Below are positions 1-9,191 of a DNA stretch of 64,000 bases, piece after piece; the first letter of the stretch is position 1, and each line of letters begins with the position of its first letter. Source of the stretch: Alcanivoracaceae bacterium (GTDB lineage Bacteria; Pseudomonadota; Gammaproteobacteria; Pseudomonadales; Alcanivoracaceae); NCBI GenBank assembly GCA_029210325.1, contig JARGPU010000001.1, positions 816,126 through 880,125 of the forward strand, read 5' to 3'. Under the pieces are notes generated by a model, which was not told where the DNA came from, ran no database searches, and saw only the letters and a list, made by a program, of their open reading frames with translations. The position numbers were made by a program, and so were the translations under genes.

Positions 1-559
1 CCCGGTTATACAGATCTGCCAGCATGCATAGTGGTGTGCCGCCGTCCTGTTCGATCAGGGCATTGAAGTGTGGCAGCAGGACATCCTCGCGAACGATATT
101 GGGCGCTGCCTCAAATCCGGGAAATAAAACTGGCCGGCGCTCTGGAGGCAGGGAGAAACCAGTGCCGGTATGAATGGCAGGAATGGACAGTGCGCGGGCC
201 ATTAGCAGGGCGCCGGGACTATGATCGGCAATTAGCACGTCGGGCTTTAGCAGCGCGGCCAATTGGCGCCAGGCATGGTGTCGGCCTTGCAGGCTGTCCA
301 GATCAAGAAAGCCATTCATTGCCAATAAATCAGCGGCCCCCTCTGCCGGTCGGCCAAGGCTATAGCGCCGGTCTGCGACCATAGGTGCTTGTACGATGGT
401 TGTCGCAACATGGCCAAGTGCAGCCCGTGCGCTACGCAAATCAGTTGCTGCCACTAGCAGTTGGTGACCGTTCTCGACCAGCCTTTCAAGCACTGGCCTC
501 ATCGGCATCAGGTGGCCGAGACCCTCACCCATTTCCCAGGTAAACAGTATTCTGGCCAT
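1..559 (-). CDS. Glycosyltransferase, MurG/YjiC-like fold (3' part outside window)
   Basis: The reading frame starts at an ATG at 559 and runs off the window start, so only the first 186 codons are seen. The N-terminus (MARILFTWEMGEGLGHLMP) has the first Rossmann strand followed by a Gly-rich turn and a GxGH motif at residues 13-16. This is typical of GT-B enzymes that transfer a nucleotide sugar and act in the cytoplasm on a lipid or small acceptor. The start lies 14 bases after the stop of the helicase gene on the same strand, so the two may be cotranscribed. The acceptor and the donor-binding C-terminal half cannot be judged here. Confidence 0.7.
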   Translation of the reverse strand, partial: MARILFTWEMGEGLGHLMPMRPVLERLVENGHQLLVAATDLRSARAALGHVATTIVQAPMVADRRYSLGRPAEGAADLLAMNGFLDLDSLQGRHHAWRQLAALLKPDVLIADHSPGALLMARALSIPAIHTGTGFSLPPERRPVLFPGFEAAPNIVREDVLLPHFNALIEQDGGTPLCMLADLYNR

Positions 560-573
560 AGACAGCTGCCTTG

Positions 574-1884
574 TTACTTTTTCTTCTTGAGCGGCGCCAT
601 GCCACCAGGATTCGCTACTGCGGGTGCTTTCGGTTTGCGTGCTGGCTTTTTGGCCGGTTTGCCCTTGCTCTTCGCCGCATGGCTATCTTTTTTCTTTTTC
701 TTGGCGCCTACAGTTTTACCGGACGCCTTCAGTTTTTTCGGGCCTTGAAAACTGCCCTTAAGCTCCTTGATAACCCGCAGCTCGAACTTTTGCTTTAGAT
801 AGCGTTCGATGCTCGCCATCAGATTCCATTCGTTGGTCAGCACAAAAGAAATGGCCAGACCACTAGCGCCGGCGCGACCGGTGCGGCCGATGCGGTGAAT
901 ATAGTCGTCACCGCTACGGGGCATATCAAAGTTAATCACTAGATCAAGGCCGCCAACATCTATGCCCCGAGCGGCCACATCGGTGGCCACCAGTACATCG
1001 ATATCGCCATTGCGTAATCGGTCCATGGCCTGCTTGCGATCTTTCTGGTCTTTCTCACCATGCAGCACGTAGCTGCGGATATTCGATGCCACCATCACGC
1101 CGCCTAAACGATCGGCCTGGACGCGTGTGTTAGTGAAGATAATAGCCTTGCGATATTCCTCGTGGGCGAGCAGCCATTGCAGCAAGCGCTCTTTGTGGCT
1201 GATATCGTCGGCGGTGATGATTTGCTGGCCGATGTGGATATCCAGCGAACGAACATCATCAAGGGTTAGCTGTTCCGGTTCACGAAGAACCTGCTGGGCA
1301 ACATGATCAAGGCCCGGGCCACCGCTGGTGGCAGAGAACAGCAGGGTTTGCCGTTCGGCATTACACAGGCTGGCCAGCTTGAGCACATCTTCGGCAAAGC
1401 CCATGTCGAGCATGCGGTCGGCTTCGTCCAGCACCAGCACTTCAAGATCGCCCAGTTCCAGATGACCGGCGTTGAAATGCTCGATCATGCGTCCCGGCGT
1501 GCCAATCAGGATGTCCGGGTTGCGTCGCATGCGTGACGCCTGAATGCGGAAGTCTTCACCGCCGGTGACAAGCTCGGCCTTGATAAAGGTGTAGCGGGCA
1601 AATTGGGTAACCTGCTTGAGCGTCTGCTGGGCTAATTCACGGGTAGGTAGCAGGATCAGCGCACGGGTGGCGGTGCGCGGTTTTGGGTCGCCATATAGCT
1701 TGTGCAGCATGGGTAGCAGGAAAGCAGCGGTTTTTCCCGAGCCAGTGCGGGCAATGGCGCGCAGGTCGCGATTATTCATAATCACCGGGATGGCGGCTTG
1801 CTGGACCGGTGTCGGCTCATTGAAGCCAAGTTCGGTAACGACGCGCAGCAGGCGCTCATGCAGGGCAAAATCGGTAAATATCAT
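574..1884 (-). CDS. DEAD-box RNA helicase, SrmB-like
   Basis: ATP-dependent RNA helicase of 436 residues. A Q motif lies near residues 19-31, motif I (ARTGSGKT) at 45-52, DEAD at 153-156, SAT at 184-186 and the C-terminal HRIGRTGR motif near 325. The last 60 residues are a Lys/Ala/Pro-rich basic tail, probably for RNA binding. The text around SAT and the C-terminal core resembles E. coli SrmB, which acts in early 50S ribosome assembly, but RhlE-type function is possible. I start at the ATG at 1884 because the product then begins with the normal family N-terminus; the frame stays open further upstream to 2274 without family-like sequence. Confidence 0.92.
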   Translation of the reverse strand: MIFTDFALHERLLRVVTELGFNEPTPVQQAAIPVIMNNRDLRAIARTGSGKTAAFLLPMLHKLYGDPKPRTATRALILLPTRELAQQTLKQVTQFARYTFIKAELVTGGEDFRIQASRMRRNPDILIGTPGRMIEHFNAGHLELGDLEVLVLDEADRMLDMGFAEDVLKLASLCNAERQTLLFSATSGGPGLDHVAQQVLREPEQLTLDDVRSLDIHIGQQIITADDISHKERLLQWLLAHEEYRKAIIFTNTRVQADRLGGVMVASNIRSYVLHGEKDQKDRKQAMDRLRNGDIDVLVATDVAARGIDVGGLDLVINFDMPRSGDDYIHRIGRTGRAGASGLAISFVLTNEWNLMASIERYLKQKFELRVIKELKGSFQGPKKLKASGKTVGAKKKKKDSHAAKSKGKPAKKPARKPKAPAVANPGGMAPLKKKK

Positions 1885-1960
1885 GTCGTTATTCCAGTGA
1901 GCTGGGCCGGGTATTGGGCGATAGTGCAGTGAGGGGCAGTTTACCCGTATCCGCATGGAT

Positions 1961-1990
1961 TTGGGCTGTTTCTCTGAGCAAGGGCATAAT
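1961..1990 (+). promoter_or_regulatory. Candidate sigma70 promoter for the DUF2058 gene
   Basis: TTGGGC at 1961-1966 and CATAAT at 1985-1990 are separated by 18 bases and lie about 30 bases before the DUF2058 start codon. The -10 box matches the consensus at five of six positions and the -35 box is weak. This is a pattern match only. Confidence 0.35.
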
Positions 1991-2022
1991 GTCCCGGTTA
2001 TTACCGTTACTGTGGAGTGGAG

Positions 2023-2556
2023 ATGGCCGGTTCCCTGAAAGATCAGCTGCTCAAAGCGGGCCTGGCAGACGCCAAGAAGGCTCGTCAGGCAGAGCATGCC
2101 AAGCGCCAGCAGGCCAAGCAGGTCGCTCGGGGTGAGGCGCAAGACCCGGCGCAAGCAGTCCGTCAGGCTCGTGAAGCTCAGGCGGAGCGCGACCGAGCAT
2201 TGAATGCGGAGCGTCAGGCGCAGCAGCGTCATAAGGAGATTGCGGCTCAGATTCGCCAGCTGGTTGAGGCCCACCGAGTTGACCGTCGTGGCGCAGAACA
2301 GTCATTTCAGTTTGTCGACGGCAAAAAAATCCAGAAGATTTATGTCAGCGCGCTGATAGCAGATCAACTAGCTCGCGGCATGCTGGCAGTGGTGCGTTTA
2401 GCCGATGGCTTTGAAGTGGTGCCCACGGCTATTGCGGACAAGATTGCTGAGCGAGATGCAGCCGTTGTAGTGGTACGTCACGAGCGCGATTCTGGCCAAC
2501 AGGTGGACGACGACCCCTACGCAGACTATCCAATTCCGGATGACCTGATGTGGTAA
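2023..2556 (+). CDS. DUF2058 family protein (YaiL-like)
   Basis: A 177-residue protein beginning MAGSLKDQLLKAGLADAKKA, the usual start of DUF2058 proteins. The first 90 residues are very rich in Ala, Lys, Gln and Arg and should form a long charged helix or coiled coil. The C-terminal half is a compact mixed domain ending in Asp/Pro-rich sequence. No catalytic motif is visible and the function is unknown; related proteins have been linked to nucleoids or ribosomes without firm proof. The ATG at 2023 is preferred over an in-frame GTG at 2017 because GTGGAG just upstream gives a binding site. It is divergent from the helicase gene. Confidence 0.85.
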   Translation: MAGSLKDQLLKAGLADAKKARQAEHAKRQQAKQVARGEAQDPAQAVRQAREAQAERDRALNAERQAQQRHKEIAAQIRQLVEAHRVDRRGAEQSFQFVDGKKIQKIYVSALIADQLARGMLAVVRLADGFEVVPTAIADKIAERDAAVVVVRHERDSGQQVDDDPYADYPIPDDLMW

Positions 2557-2570
2557 GGCTCGCCGCTATA

Positions 2571-3392
2571 CTATTTGTGTTTGCGGCAGTCGCACTGGAA
2601 GCGTTGCTGATCCTCCAGTCGGAACGCAGTTAAAAAGCCATCCCAGACACAGCCACTGTCCAGCGCTTCAACGCCATCAATGGCAACGTCGCCGGCCAGC
2701 GCGGCCCAGTGACCAAACAGGATGCGGGTGCTGCCGTGAATTCTTTGGGGGTGGTCAAACCAGGGGAAGTAACCGGGCGGCGGCGCATCTGCTTCGCCTT
2801 TGGTCTGTAGCTCAAGTTCGCCAGCTTGATTGATAAAGCGCATGCGGGTGAAGTGGTTGGTGATGACGCGCAGCCTGTCGGCGCCATGTAGGTCGTCTGA
2901 CCAGCCGGCCGGCTCATTGCCATACATATTATTAAACAGCTCGTTGCAATGATCACCGTGCAACACGGCTTCCACTTCTCTGGCCCGGCTACGCGCCTGG
3001 TCTAGTGTCCATAGAGGCGGAATGCCGGCATGGGTCATTACTGCATCAAACTCTGGGATATCAATCATCAGTGGCTGCTGTCGCAGCCAGCTAAGCAACT
3101 CATCGCCATCAGGGGCGTCAAGAATAGCCTGCAGGTCGTGATCCTTTTTCTTTAAAGACGCGGCACCATGAGCAACGGCCAACAGGTGCAGGTCGTGATT
3201 GCCCAGAACACAGCGAACATGATCGCGCAGCGCATAAACTTTACGCAATGTGCCAACAGAGTCGGGCCCCCGAGCCACCAGATCGCCAGCCAGCAATAGT
3301 CGATCTTCGCCAGCTTTGAAGTTGATTTGTTCGAGCAGCCTTTCAAAGGCGCCAAGGCAACCCTGCAGATCTCCGATGGCGTAGGTGCTCAC
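2571..3392 (-). CDS. apaH: Diadenosine tetraphosphatase (symmetrical)
   Basis: Hydrolyses Ap4A symmetrically to two ADP and also decaps Np4-capped RNA in bacteria where this was tested. Metallophosphoesterase motifs are clear: GDLQGC at 7-12, GDLVARGP at 36-43 and GNHD at 64-67. Its 273 residues are close to the 280 of E. coli. It is the last gene of the lptD-surA-pdxA-rsmA-apaG-apaH run, an order shared with many gammaproteobacteria. It starts 9 bases after the apaG stop codon, so cotranscription is very likely. Confidence 0.97.
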   Translation of the reverse strand: MSTYAIGDLQGCLGAFERLLEQINFKAGEDRLLLAGDLVARGPDSVGTLRKVYALRDHVRCVLGNHDLHLLAVAHGAASLKKKDHDLQAILDAPDGDELLSWLRQQPLMIDIPEFDAVMTHAGIPPLWTLDQARSRAREVEAVLHGDHCNELFNNMYGNEPAGWSDDLHGADRLRVITNHFTRMRFINQAGELELQTKGEADAPPPGYFPWFDHPQRIHGSTRILFGHWAALAGDVAIDGVEALDSGCVWDGFLTAFRLEDQQRFQCDCRKHK

Positions 3393-3401
3393 GCTGGCTC
3401 C

Positions 3402-3785
3402 TCAGTGCAGGCTATGTGGTGGAGCCAAAGTAAAGGCGGGGATATCGGCATTAAAGCAGTGTCCATCTTCAGCTAGCATCTGGTAGCTGCCATGCATGCT
3501 GCCGACGCTGGTTTCCAGTACGCAGCCGCTGGTGTATTCAAAGGCCTGGCCTGGCGCCAGATTAGGTTGTTCGCCAATCACTCCCTCTCCATGCACTTCC
3601 TGAACTCGCTCATCGCCATCGGTGATAACCCAATGACGGGTAAGTAGTTTGGCGGCCTGCTCGCCCTCGTTGCGGATGGTGACGTGATAAGCAAATACCC
3701 AGCGATGTCCGTCTGGGTCGCTTTGCTCAAGCAGATACTCGGGTTGTACAAACACGCGAACGCGGTAGCGTGAATCATCCTGCAT
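3402..3785 (-). CDS. apaG: ApaG (Co2+/Mg2+ efflux-associated) protein
   Basis: A 127-residue single-domain protein with a fibronectin-type fold, almost the length of E. coli ApaG (125). Family sequence is clear in the middle, with a Gln/Glu-rich strand pattern and the LLTRHWVITDGDG-like stretch near residues 46-58. Its biochemical role is uncertain; mutants in other species affect cobalt resistance and Ap4A levels. The ATG at 3785 gives the canonical N-terminus and overlaps the 3' end of rsmA by 11 bases, which argues for translational coupling. An upstream in-frame extension to 3860 lies inside rsmA and is not family-like. Confidence 0.95.
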   Translation of the reverse strand: MQDDSRYRVRVFVQPEYLLEQSDPDGHRWVFAYHVTIRNEGEQAAKLLTRHWVITDGDERVQEVHGEGVIGEQPNLAPGQAFEYTSGCVLETSVGSMHGSYQMLAEDGHCFNADIPAFTLAPPHSLH

Positions 3786-4590
3786 CGTGGTTGTCCGGTT
3801 GGGCGGCTGAAGACAGCCGGCTGACTTGGTTGGCCAGAGACACAAAGCCAGCCAGACCAATACTGTCTGGACGTAGGCCAGGGTCTACGCCGGCCGCTGC
3901 AATCTGCTCGCTGGTGAGAAAAGACTTAAGGCCATTGCTAATCACCTTGCGGCGCTGGGTGAAGGCCTGGGCCACCACCCGGCGCAATACGTCGATGTCA
4001 TCCGCCGGGTGAGGTAACTGGCGATACGGGGTCAGCCGCACCACTGCCGAGTCAACCTTGGGAGGTGGTGAAAATGCACTGGGCGGTACAAAAAAAAGAT
4101 AATCATTCTGGCAGTAATATTGAATCATCACAGACAGGCGGCCCCAGTCAGCGGTGCCCGGGGAGGCAACCAGTCGATCGACAACTTCTTTTTGTAGCAT
4201 AAAGCACATGTCTTCGATGGTATCGACCTGATCAAGCAGGTGGAACATCAGTGGCGTGGAAATATTGTAGGGCAGGTTGCCCACCACCCGGACTCGCTGA
4301 CCATTTTTTGCCAACGAAGAAAAGTCGAATTTCAGGGCGTCGGCGCTGTGAATGGTAATTCGCTGGTTGGCGATGCGGCGTTCCAGCTGGGTGATCAGGT
4401 CACGATCCAGTTCGACTACCTGCAGGTGCTGAATGCGATCCAGCAGCGGCAAAGTGAGGGCGCCTTGGCCAGGGCCAATTTCCACCACAATTTGCTCGTC
4501 AGTGGGAGCAATGGCACGAACCATTTTTTCTACCAGAGCGGTATCGGTCAGAAAATGCTGACCGAAACGTTTGCGTGCCTGATGTTGCAT
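3775..4590 (-). CDS. rsmA: 16S rRNA dimethyladenosine transferase
   Basis: RsmA (KsgA) dimethylates two adjacent adenosines in the 3'-terminal helix of 16S rRNA, a late quality step in 30S assembly. The SAM-binding motif VEIGPGQGALT is near residues 37-47 and the NLPYNISTPL motif IV is near 105-114. At 271 residues it has the family's length. I chose the ATG at 4590; a GTG at 4596 overlapping the pdxA stop is also possible and would add two residues. The tight packing with pdxA and apaG indicates one transcript. Confidence 0.97.
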   Translation of the reverse strand: MQHQARKRFGQHFLTDTALVEKMVRAIAPTDEQIVVEIGPGQGALTLPLLDRIQHLQVVELDRDLITQLERRIANQRITIHSADALKFDFSSLAKNGQRVRVVGNLPYNISTPLMFHLLDQVDTIEDMCFMLQKEVVDRLVASPGTADWGRLSVMIQYYCQNDYLFFVPPSAFSPPPKVDSAVVRLTPYRQLPHPADDIDVLRRVVAQAFTQRRKVISNGLKSFLTSEQIAAAGVDPGLRPDSIGLAGFVSLANQVSRLSSAAQPDNHDAG

Positions 4591-4592
4591 AT

Positions 4593-5582
4593 TCACTGTT
4601 CCCGAGTGTTTTTTTGCCGCGCCAGTCTGGCAGCGAGCCGGGTGGCGGCAATCAGGCTGCCTGACTCAGCGCGGCCGGTGCCGGCCAGGTCAAAGGCGGT
4701 GCCATGGTCCACCGAGGTGCGGATAAATGGCAGCCCCAGGGTGATGTTGACTGCTTCGCCGAAGCCAGCGTGCTTGAGTACCGGCAACCCTTGATCATGG
4801 TACATCGCCAGTACCGCATCATGACCTTGCAGATGGCGTGGGGTAAAGGCGGTATCTGCCGGCAGAGGGCCGGTCAGCTGTATGCCCTGACGGCGTAATT
4901 GATCCAGTACCGGAATAATGATGCGCTGCTCTTCATCGCCAAGATGACCGTTTTCACCGGCGTGGGGGTTTAGCCCCAGTACCATGATGTTGGGAGCCGC
5001 TATGCCGAAATGGCTGCGCAAGTCATGATCCAGAATTTGTATTGTTTCGTTCAGCGCCGTGCTGTTGATGGCGTCTGCCACTTCACGCAGAGGCAGGTGA
5101 GTGGTGGCGAGGGCGACGCGTAGTTTGTCCGCCACCAGCATCATTACTACCCGTGTTACTCCAGCGCGAGCGCAAAGGTACTCGGTGTGGCCGGTGAAGT
5201 CCGGCTGAGCGCCTTCACGGATTACGTGCTTGGCTAGTGGCGCGGTGACCATGGCAGAAAAAATACCATCCAGACAGCCGTCGGCGGCGCGGTCCAAAGT
5301 GGTCAGAATACTGGGCGCCGTGGCCGGGTTGGGTTGGCCAGCATATACAGTGGCACCGCTGTCACAGTGCCATACGGCAAGGCAGTCAGGCAGCGATGGG
5401 TCGCCAGGTTGCCAGTCCCGTAGTGACACATTCAGGTGAAGCTGGCGGGCCCGCTCCTCAAGAACAGCCAGATCGCCGAGCACAACCATGGCGGTGTCGG
5501 GAAGCCGTTGCTGCAACTGCAAAATCAGGTCCGGTCCAATGCCGGCCGGGTCTCCACAAGTTACTGCAACAGGGGCGTTCAT
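4593..5582 (-). CDS. pdxA: 4-hydroxythreonine-4-phosphate dehydrogenase
   Basis: NAD-dependent enzyme of the DXP-dependent vitamin B6 pathway that oxidises 4-phosphohydroxythreonine, with later condensation by PdxJ. At 329 residues it matches the E. coli enzyme. Conserved stretches include VTCGDPAGIGPDL at the N-terminus, DFTGHTEYL, GLNPHAGENG and MYHDQGLPVLKH, which hold the metal-binding histidines. The start at 5582 overlaps the surA stop in ATGA; the open frame upstream lies inside surA and is not family sequence. The gene sits between surA and rsmA as in many relatives. Confidence 0.97.
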   Translation of the reverse strand: MNAPVAVTCGDPAGIGPDLILQLQQRLPDTAMVVLGDLAVLEERARQLHLNVSLRDWQPGDPSLPDCLAVWHCDSGATVYAGQPNPATAPSILTTLDRAADGCLDGIFSAMVTAPLAKHVIREGAQPDFTGHTEYLCARAGVTRVVMMLVADKLRVALATTHLPLREVADAINSTALNETIQILDHDLRSHFGIAAPNIMVLGLNPHAGENGHLGDEEQRIIIPVLDQLRRQGIQLTGPLPADTAFTPRHLQGHDAVLAMYHDQGLPVLKHAGFGEAVNITLGLPFIRTSVDHGTAFDLAGTGRAESGSLIAATRLAARLARQKNTREQ

Positions 5583-6865
5583 CAGAGGCGAATATCCACG
5601 TACGCTTCCTGACGCAGCTCCGCCAGCCACAGCTCCAGCTCCTCCGCAAAGCGACGCTGGTGCAATGCCTGCCGAGCACGCATCCGTCGGTACTCCTCGC
5701 TCATGTCTGCGCGGCGCACCTGTTCAACTCGCAGGATGTGCCAGCCGAACTCGGTACGGAACGGGTCACTGATCTGGCCTGCGGGGATCGACTGCATCTG
5801 CTGGTCAAACTCGCCTACCATTTCACCTGGGGATACCCATTCAAGGCTGCCGCCGCTGCGAGCGCTACCAGGGTCGTCGGAAAACTCCCGTGCCAGACGG
5901 GCCATGTCTTCACCTTGAATAATGCGGTCGTGCAGTTCGTCGCTCAAACGCTGGGCTTCTTCGTTGCTACGCAATGTAGTGGGTCTGACCAGAATATGCC
6001 GCACCAGATATTGATCCACCAATTGCTGCTCATCGCCGCGTCGATCGATCATCTTCAAAATGTGAAAGCCGTTGCTGGCGGATAGTGGCCCAGCCAGCTC
6101 CCCCGCCTGCAGGTTGATCACCGCATCAGCAAATAGGGAGGGCCACTGGGCAGCTGGTCGCCAGCCGAGATCGCCGCCCTCAAGAGCGGACTGGCCATCA
6201 GAAAACTCGGCGGCCTGGGTGGAGAAATCGGCGCCGTCCCGCAGCCGGCCCAGGATGTCATTCGCGCGCTTTTCCGCGCTGCGCTGCTGATCTTCAGAGG
6301 CGCCATCCGGAATGGCCACCATGATGTGGCCGAGACGAAACTCGGCTTCAAATAATTGGCGCCCCTGCTCGGAGCTGATGAATCGGTCGAGTTCGCCGTC
6401 GGTGATGCGGATGCGTTGGCTAACTCTGCGCTGGCGCAACTGATTGATTGCCATTTCACTGCGCAGCTGTTCTCGGAAGGCTGGCCACTGATAGCCTTCG
6501 GAGGTCAGGTGCGCGGCAAACTCTTCCAGACTGAAACCATTCTGCCGGGCGATGCCTGTAAGGGCTTCGTTCAGGCTGGTGTCATCAATACGGATGCCCA
6601 GGCGATTGGCTTGATCTGCCTGAATGCGCTCGACAATCATGCGCTCCAGCACCTGAGTGCGAAGAATGTCGTCCGGTGGTGCAGGGCGACCCTCCGCGCT
6701 GATGTTACGGCGAATATCTGCGACGCGGGCGCTGAGCTCGCTGGCCATGATGACGCTGTCATCTACCACTGCGGCAATCTTGTCCAGCGTGACAACCTCG
6801 GCATTGGCGGATTGGGAAAATGCCAATAGCGACAGGATCAGGGTAAGGCTGGCAAATCGGATCAT
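5582..6865 (-). CDS. surA: Periplasmic chaperone / peptidyl-prolyl isomerase SurA
   Basis: Periplasmic chaperone that escorts unfolded outer-membrane proteins, including LptD, to the BAM complex. A signal peptide ends near residue 22 (SANA followed by EVV). It is followed by the SurA N-terminal chaperone domain and two parvulin domains, each with the FRLGHIMVAIP/VRHILVRPT-type core and a G-x-GWR or GSLEWV stretch. The length is 427 residues (E. coli 428). The gene overlaps lptD upstream by four bases and pdxA downstream by one codon, so translation is coupled to its main client. Confidence 0.97.
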   Translation of the reverse strand: MIRFASLTLILSLLAFSQSANAEVVTLDKIAAVVDDSVIMASELSARVADIRRNISAEGRPAPPDDILRTQVLERMIVERIQADQANRLGIRIDDTSLNEALTGIARQNGFSLEEFAAHLTSEGYQWPAFREQLRSEMAINQLRQRRVSQRIRITDGELDRFISSEQGRQLFEAEFRLGHIMVAIPDGASEDQQRSAEKRANDILGRLRDGADFSTQAAEFSDGQSALEGGDLGWRPAAQWPSLFADAVINLQAGELAGPLSASNGFHILKMIDRRGDEQQLVDQYLVRHILVRPTTLRSNEEAQRLSDELHDRIIQGEDMARLAREFSDDPGSARSGGSLEWVSPGEMVGEFDQQMQSIPAGQISDPFRTEFGWHILRVEQVRRADMSEEYRRMRARQALHQRRFAEELELWLAELRQEAYVDIRL

Positions 6866-9135
6866 TGGGTTCTCCTGTAGCCTGGAATGCCGCGTTCCAG
6901 CAGCGTGTCGACGGTGCCGCCAAAACCACCCAGGCCGACCATCTGAATCTGTAGCAGTGTGGTGCGCTCCGGATCGAGAGTGGTATCGCCATCCCGGTCG
7001 CTCAGTTCGCGCAGGTTGATCAGACGGATGCGCCAGCAGCAGTCGCGATACTCAATGCCGGAAACGTTCTCTAAAGAGCGTCGCTCGCCAAGATCATGCA
7101 GCCAGCGACCGATCAGGCTCCAGTTGCGGTGGACAGGAATCATGGCTGCGAGTTCCGTCTGGCGGATATTATCAATGGGCCGGTACTGGTAGCCGGCATG
7201 CAGATGTAGACGGCTGCGGTCGCTATAGGCAATGCGCAGACTGTTTTGCTCGCGGCGATCCTTTTCAGAGTTCCACTGGGTTTCGGCAAACATCGACCAA
7301 CGCTGATCAAGCTGCAGAGTAGCGTCTGCCACTACCGCCGACTGTTGCAAAGTGTTGGCGGGCAGGTCCACATTGCCTGACTCTACCACCCGGTCGCGAC
7401 GATGGAATTTCTGTGCGGCACGCAGCGTTAGCAGATCATCGCCGCGTTGTGGGTCGACAAAGCGGGAAGTCAGGCCAAGCGTGCCGCTCTGTTCATCGCC
7501 GATACGGTCGTAGCCGGTAAAACGGTTCTCCCGAAACAAGGTATCCCATGACGAGGTTAGTCTGCCGCTGTCGAAGTCCGGCAGGTCAAACTGCTCTTCC
7601 TGTTCGACATGGTTCAGGAAAATGCGGGGCTCCAGAGTTTGCAGCAGTTGACGCCCGGCAAAGGTGAAGGGCCGCTCAAGGAACAGGCCGCTATCAAGAT
7701 TGGCGCCCCACAGCGAGCGGGTCGGTGTATCTGATGGCAGGGTGTCGACGCCGCTTAGCGAATAGGCGGTCTCGTAGAAACGTACTCTTGGGCGTAGATA
7801 ACCCCAGGAGGTTTCCAAAGGCGCTGTCAGTGCCGGTTGCAGATGAATACGCTGGCCACGGATATCGTCTGTCAGCACCGAAGCGTCTCGGTCGAATACG
7901 GTGACGTCACTGGCCCAGTCCAGAGCTAGCGGTCCGCCAATGGGTTGCAAGCCGGTTAGACTAAGTTGAGGCAGGCGGCGGTAGGGCAGGTCGTCATCGG
8001 CCAGCGTTGGGTCGATGGTTTGCCAGGCTTGCAGGCGTGCAAGAAAGCGCCAGTGCCGCCCGAAATATTCCGCCTGGCCTTCTCGCGGCAGGTGAGTGAG
8101 TGAGGCAACTTCCAGACCGGTGTCCAGATCCTTGAAGTAGAAATCATCGGAGACATAATTGACGTCGGTGCTGAACAGCCAGCGATCCAGGCTGCCCTCA
8201 TGGTTCCAGCTGGCAACTACCCGGTCTTCATCGTTGAATAGTTTGTCTTCTCTAAGTAAGCCGTACACCAGGTCGCCCTGACCGAGGTCGGTCAGGTAGC
8301 GGAACTCGGTATCAATGCCATTGCCACGACCATCAATATAGCGCGGTGCCAAGGTGCCATCCGCTTGGGGATGAAGGTTCAGGTAGAGCGGCTGGCTGAC
8401 ATCGAAGCCACCACTATCCGAGGTGCCGAAGGACGGGAAAAGCAGGCCGGTTTTGCGTCGGTCATCGATCGGAAATGTAATCCAGGGGATGTATACCAGT
8501 GGTACATTTTCTACCCGCAAAACCACATGGCGTGCCTCGCCCCAGCCTTTCTCGCGGTCCAGATCGATCCTTCTGGCATTCAGCCTCCAGCCGTCGGAGC
8601 CCGGCGCGCAGGTAGTGTAGCTACCACGCTCAATAACAATCTGCTCGCCGTCCTGGTCAATCTTTTCTGCGTCTCCCCGGGCGTTCTGCTCGTATAGCGC
8701 ATAGCGGGCGCTGAGCAGGTTGGCTTGACGGGTTTTCATATTTCCGCTCAGAGACTCGGCGCGAAAGCTCAGGCTGTCGGTGTCCAGCTGGATGTCTCCG
8801 TCCAGGGAAAAATCACCGCTGCTCTGATTGTAGCGAGCGAAGTCGGCGCTCAGTGTGCGGCCGGGTTGTTCGATGATTACCCGGCCTTCCAGTACGGCAT
8901 CGCCATCCATCTCGAACTGGGAGCGTTCTGCGCTGATCAGGGTGTCGCCAGAGGTCGCCGGGTTGGCGAGCGCCGGATTATAATAGGTGCCACTACACCA
9001 GGCAGGGATCGGCTGTTGCAGCTCCTGTGGCAGGGATTCCATTTCCTTGCGTTTGACCCAGTTCAGGTCGTCAGCCAGCACCGGGCCTGCCAGCAAACTG
9101 GTAATCAGCAGGAATCGGGTGGGGCGCAGTGGCAT
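6862..9135 (-). CDS. lptD: LPS-assembly outer membrane protein LptD
   Basis: Large outer-membrane barrel that, with lipoprotein LptE, inserts lipopolysaccharide into the outer leaflet. The 757-residue product has a signal peptide ending about residue 21 (VLA|DD), a periplasmic OstA-type jellyroll near 65-190 and a C-terminal barrel of about 550 residues. I find four cysteines in the mature part: one near residue 45, one near 175 and an adjacent pair in YRDCCW near the C-terminus. This matches the E. coli pattern of two non-consecutive disulfides needed for function. I prefer the ATG at 9135 to a TTG at 9141. It is divergent from amgK. Confidence 0.97.
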   Translation of the reverse strand: MPLRPTRFLLITSLLAGPVLADDLNWVKRKEMESLPQELQQPIPAWCSGTYYNPALANPATSGDTLISAERSQFEMDGDAVLEGRVIIEQPGRTLSADFARYNQSSGDFSLDGDIQLDTDSLSFRAESLSGNMKTRQANLLSARYALYEQNARGDAEKIDQDGEQIVIERGSYTTCAPGSDGWRLNARRIDLDREKGWGEARHVVLRVENVPLVYIPWITFPIDDRRKTGLLFPSFGTSDSGGFDVSQPLYLNLHPQADGTLAPRYIDGRGNGIDTEFRYLTDLGQGDLVYGLLREDKLFNDEDRVVASWNHEGSLDRWLFSTDVNYVSDDFYFKDLDTGLEVASLTHLPREGQAEYFGRHWRFLARLQAWQTIDPTLADDDLPYRRLPQLSLTGLQPIGGPLALDWASDVTVFDRDASVLTDDIRGQRIHLQPALTAPLETSWGYLRPRVRFYETAYSLSGVDTLPSDTPTRSLWGANLDSGLFLERPFTFAGRQLLQTLEPRIFLNHVEQEEQFDLPDFDSGRLTSSWDTLFRENRFTGYDRIGDEQSGTLGLTSRFVDPQRGDDLLTLRAAQKFHRRDRVVESGNVDLPANTLQQSAVVADATLQLDQRWSMFAETQWNSEKDRREQNSLRIAYSDRSRLHLHAGYQYRPIDNIRQTELAAMIPVHRNWSLIGRWLHDLGERRSLENVSGIEYRDCCWRIRLINLRELSDRDGDTTLDPERTTLLQIQMVGLGGFGGTVDTLLERGIPGYRRTQ

Positions 9136-9191
9136 TCGCAATCCGGAACAGGTAAAAAGCCGGACGGCAGTTTACTGGATAGAGGGTGGCA